NCBI RefSeq assembly: GCF_943914615.1
Contig: NZ_CALUCS010000021.1
Location: forward strand, 1-32,143
Reading direction: 5' to 3'
Length of the DNA stretch: 32,143 nucleotides
Source of the DNA: an uncultured Corynebacterium sp.
GTDB lineage: Bacteria > Actinomycetota > Actinomycetes > Mycobacteriales > Mycobacteriaceae
Part shown: positions 31,508 through 32,143 of the stretch, piece by piece
How the letters are laid out: every line of letters begins with the position of its first letter
Position numbering within the stretch: the first letter of the stretch is position 1
Notes under the pieces: model-generated
Databases searched by the model: none
What the model saw: the letters and a program-made list of their open reading frames with translations, nothing else
Told to the model about the DNA's origin: nothing
Position numbers and translations under genes: made by a program

Positions 31508-32143
31508 ATGGCAAGCACCATTGATTCCGTCGTCAACCTAGCCAAGCGCAGGGGGCTGGTGTATCCCTGCGGCGAGATCTACGGTGGCACCCGCTCTGCC
31601 TGGGATTACGGCCCGCTGGGCGTGGAGCTGAAGGAGAACATCAAGCGCCAGTGGTGGCGCCACATGGTGACTTCCCGCCGTGACGTTGTCGGCCTGGATT
31701 CCTCCGTGATCCTGCCGAAGCGTGTCTGGGAGGTCTCCGGCCACGTTGAGGTGTTCACCGACCCGCTGGTTGAGTCCCTGCACACCCACAAGCGCTACCG
31801 CGCCGACCACCTGCTGGAGGCTTACGAGGAGAAGCACGGCCACCCGCCGGCAAATGGCCTGGCCGATATCAACGACCCGGAGACCGGCCAGCCCGGCGCT
31901 TGGACCGAGCCGAAGGCTTTCTCCGGTCTGCTGAAGACCTTCCTGGGTCCGGTGGATGACAAGGAGGGGCTGCACTACCTGCGCCCGGAGACCGCGCAGG
32001 GTATCTTCACGAACTTCAAGAACGTGATGACCACCTCCCGCCAGAAGCCGCCGTTCGGCATCGCGCAGGTTGGTAAGTCCTTCCGCAACGAGATCACCCC
32101 GGGTAACTTCATCTTCCGCACCCGCGAGTTCGAGCAGATGGAG
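31508..32143 (+). CDS. glyS: Glycine-tRNA ligase (dimeric type), partial at window end
   Basis: The first 212 residues of a class II, single-chain (alpha2) glycyl-tRNA synthetase, about 460 residues when complete. It begins MASTIDSVVNLAKRRGLVYP, followed by SEI-like GEIYGGTRSAWDYGPLGVEL, LRPETAQGIFTNFKN and, at the window end, motif 2 in QVGKSFRNEITPGNFIFR. The enzyme charges tRNA-Gly. ATG 31508 has AAGGAG 11 bases upstream (31491-31496). The reading frame is intact up to the last base, so the truncation is due to the window. Position next to zur is as in mycobacteria (Rv2357c, Rv2359). Confidence 0.95.
   Translation, partial: MASTIDSVVNLAKRRGLVYPCGEIYGGTRSAWDYGPLGVELKENIKRQWWRHMVTSRRDVVGLDSSVILPKRVWEVSGHVEVFTDPLVESLHTHKRYRADHLLEAYEEKHGHPPANGLADINDPETGQPGAWTEPKAFSGLLKTFLGPVDDKEGLHYLRPETAQGIFTNFKNVMTTSRQKPPFGIAQVGKSFRNEITPGNFIFRTREFEQME

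Overview
The window looks like a chromosomal segment of a GC-rich, probably lipophilic Corynebacterium. The main evidence is gene order. The block hemW-hrcA-dnaJ2-rsmE-phoH-ybeY-CBS protein-era-recO-uppS-zur-glyS is, from memory, the conserved order of Corynebacterium and Mycobacterium (Rv2374c to Rv2357c in M. tuberculosis). The left part (BCCT carrier, aecD-type C-S lyase, M3 peptidase, malQ, fadD15) matches the neighbourhood of C. glutamicum ectP, aecD, malQ and fadD15. The species cannot be fixed from the sequence alone.

Layout. 1-630: the broken 3' end of an IS3-family transposase, a probable IS right end and a strong hairpin terminator. 631-1072: non-coding. 1073-4109 (+): a BCCT osmolyte carrier, a 3-hydroxyacyl-CoA dehydrogenase and a CsbD-like stress protein, closed by a terminator at 4126. 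4202-8802 (-): an apparent three-gene operon of PatB/AecD C-S beta-lyase, ABC exporter and class III aminotransferase. It is preceded by a perfect TAGAC-N6-GTCTA dyad, the motif I know for McbR, the sulfur-metabolism repressor of C. glutamicum. 8859-10340 (-): a type-B carboxylesterase whose start codon shares a CATG with the divergent M3 oligopeptidase (10339-12468, +). Two small membrane proteins (93 and 28 residues) follow the peptidase. 12869-15037 (-): malQ. 15301-17139 (+): a FadD15-type acyl-CoA ligase.

17263-30464 (+): a long run of housekeeping genes for radical-SAM heme chaperoning, heat-shock control (HrcA, DnaJ2), ribosome maturation (RsmE, PhoH-like protein, YbeY, Era), recombination (RecO) and polyprenyl diphosphate synthesis (UppS). 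Two tandem DUF4282-type membrane proteins sit between era and recO. A fusion of a ferritin-like domain with a VIT1-type metal transporter overlaps the end of uppS and abuts the convergent Fur-family regulator zur without any spacer.

30897-31507: a regulatory intergenic region. It has four tandem 11-bp repeats in front of zur, and then a small RNA gene with its own promoter (TTGACT-N18-TAGATT), two C-rich hairpin loops (10 C and 8 C) and a terminator. This fits the actinobacterial 6C RNA class. The window ends inside glyS.

The strongest candidates for new biology are the putatively McbR-controlled lyase-exporter-aminotransferase operon, the shared-start divergent pair, the zur leader repeats and the DUF4282 pair with its Q/G-rich tail.
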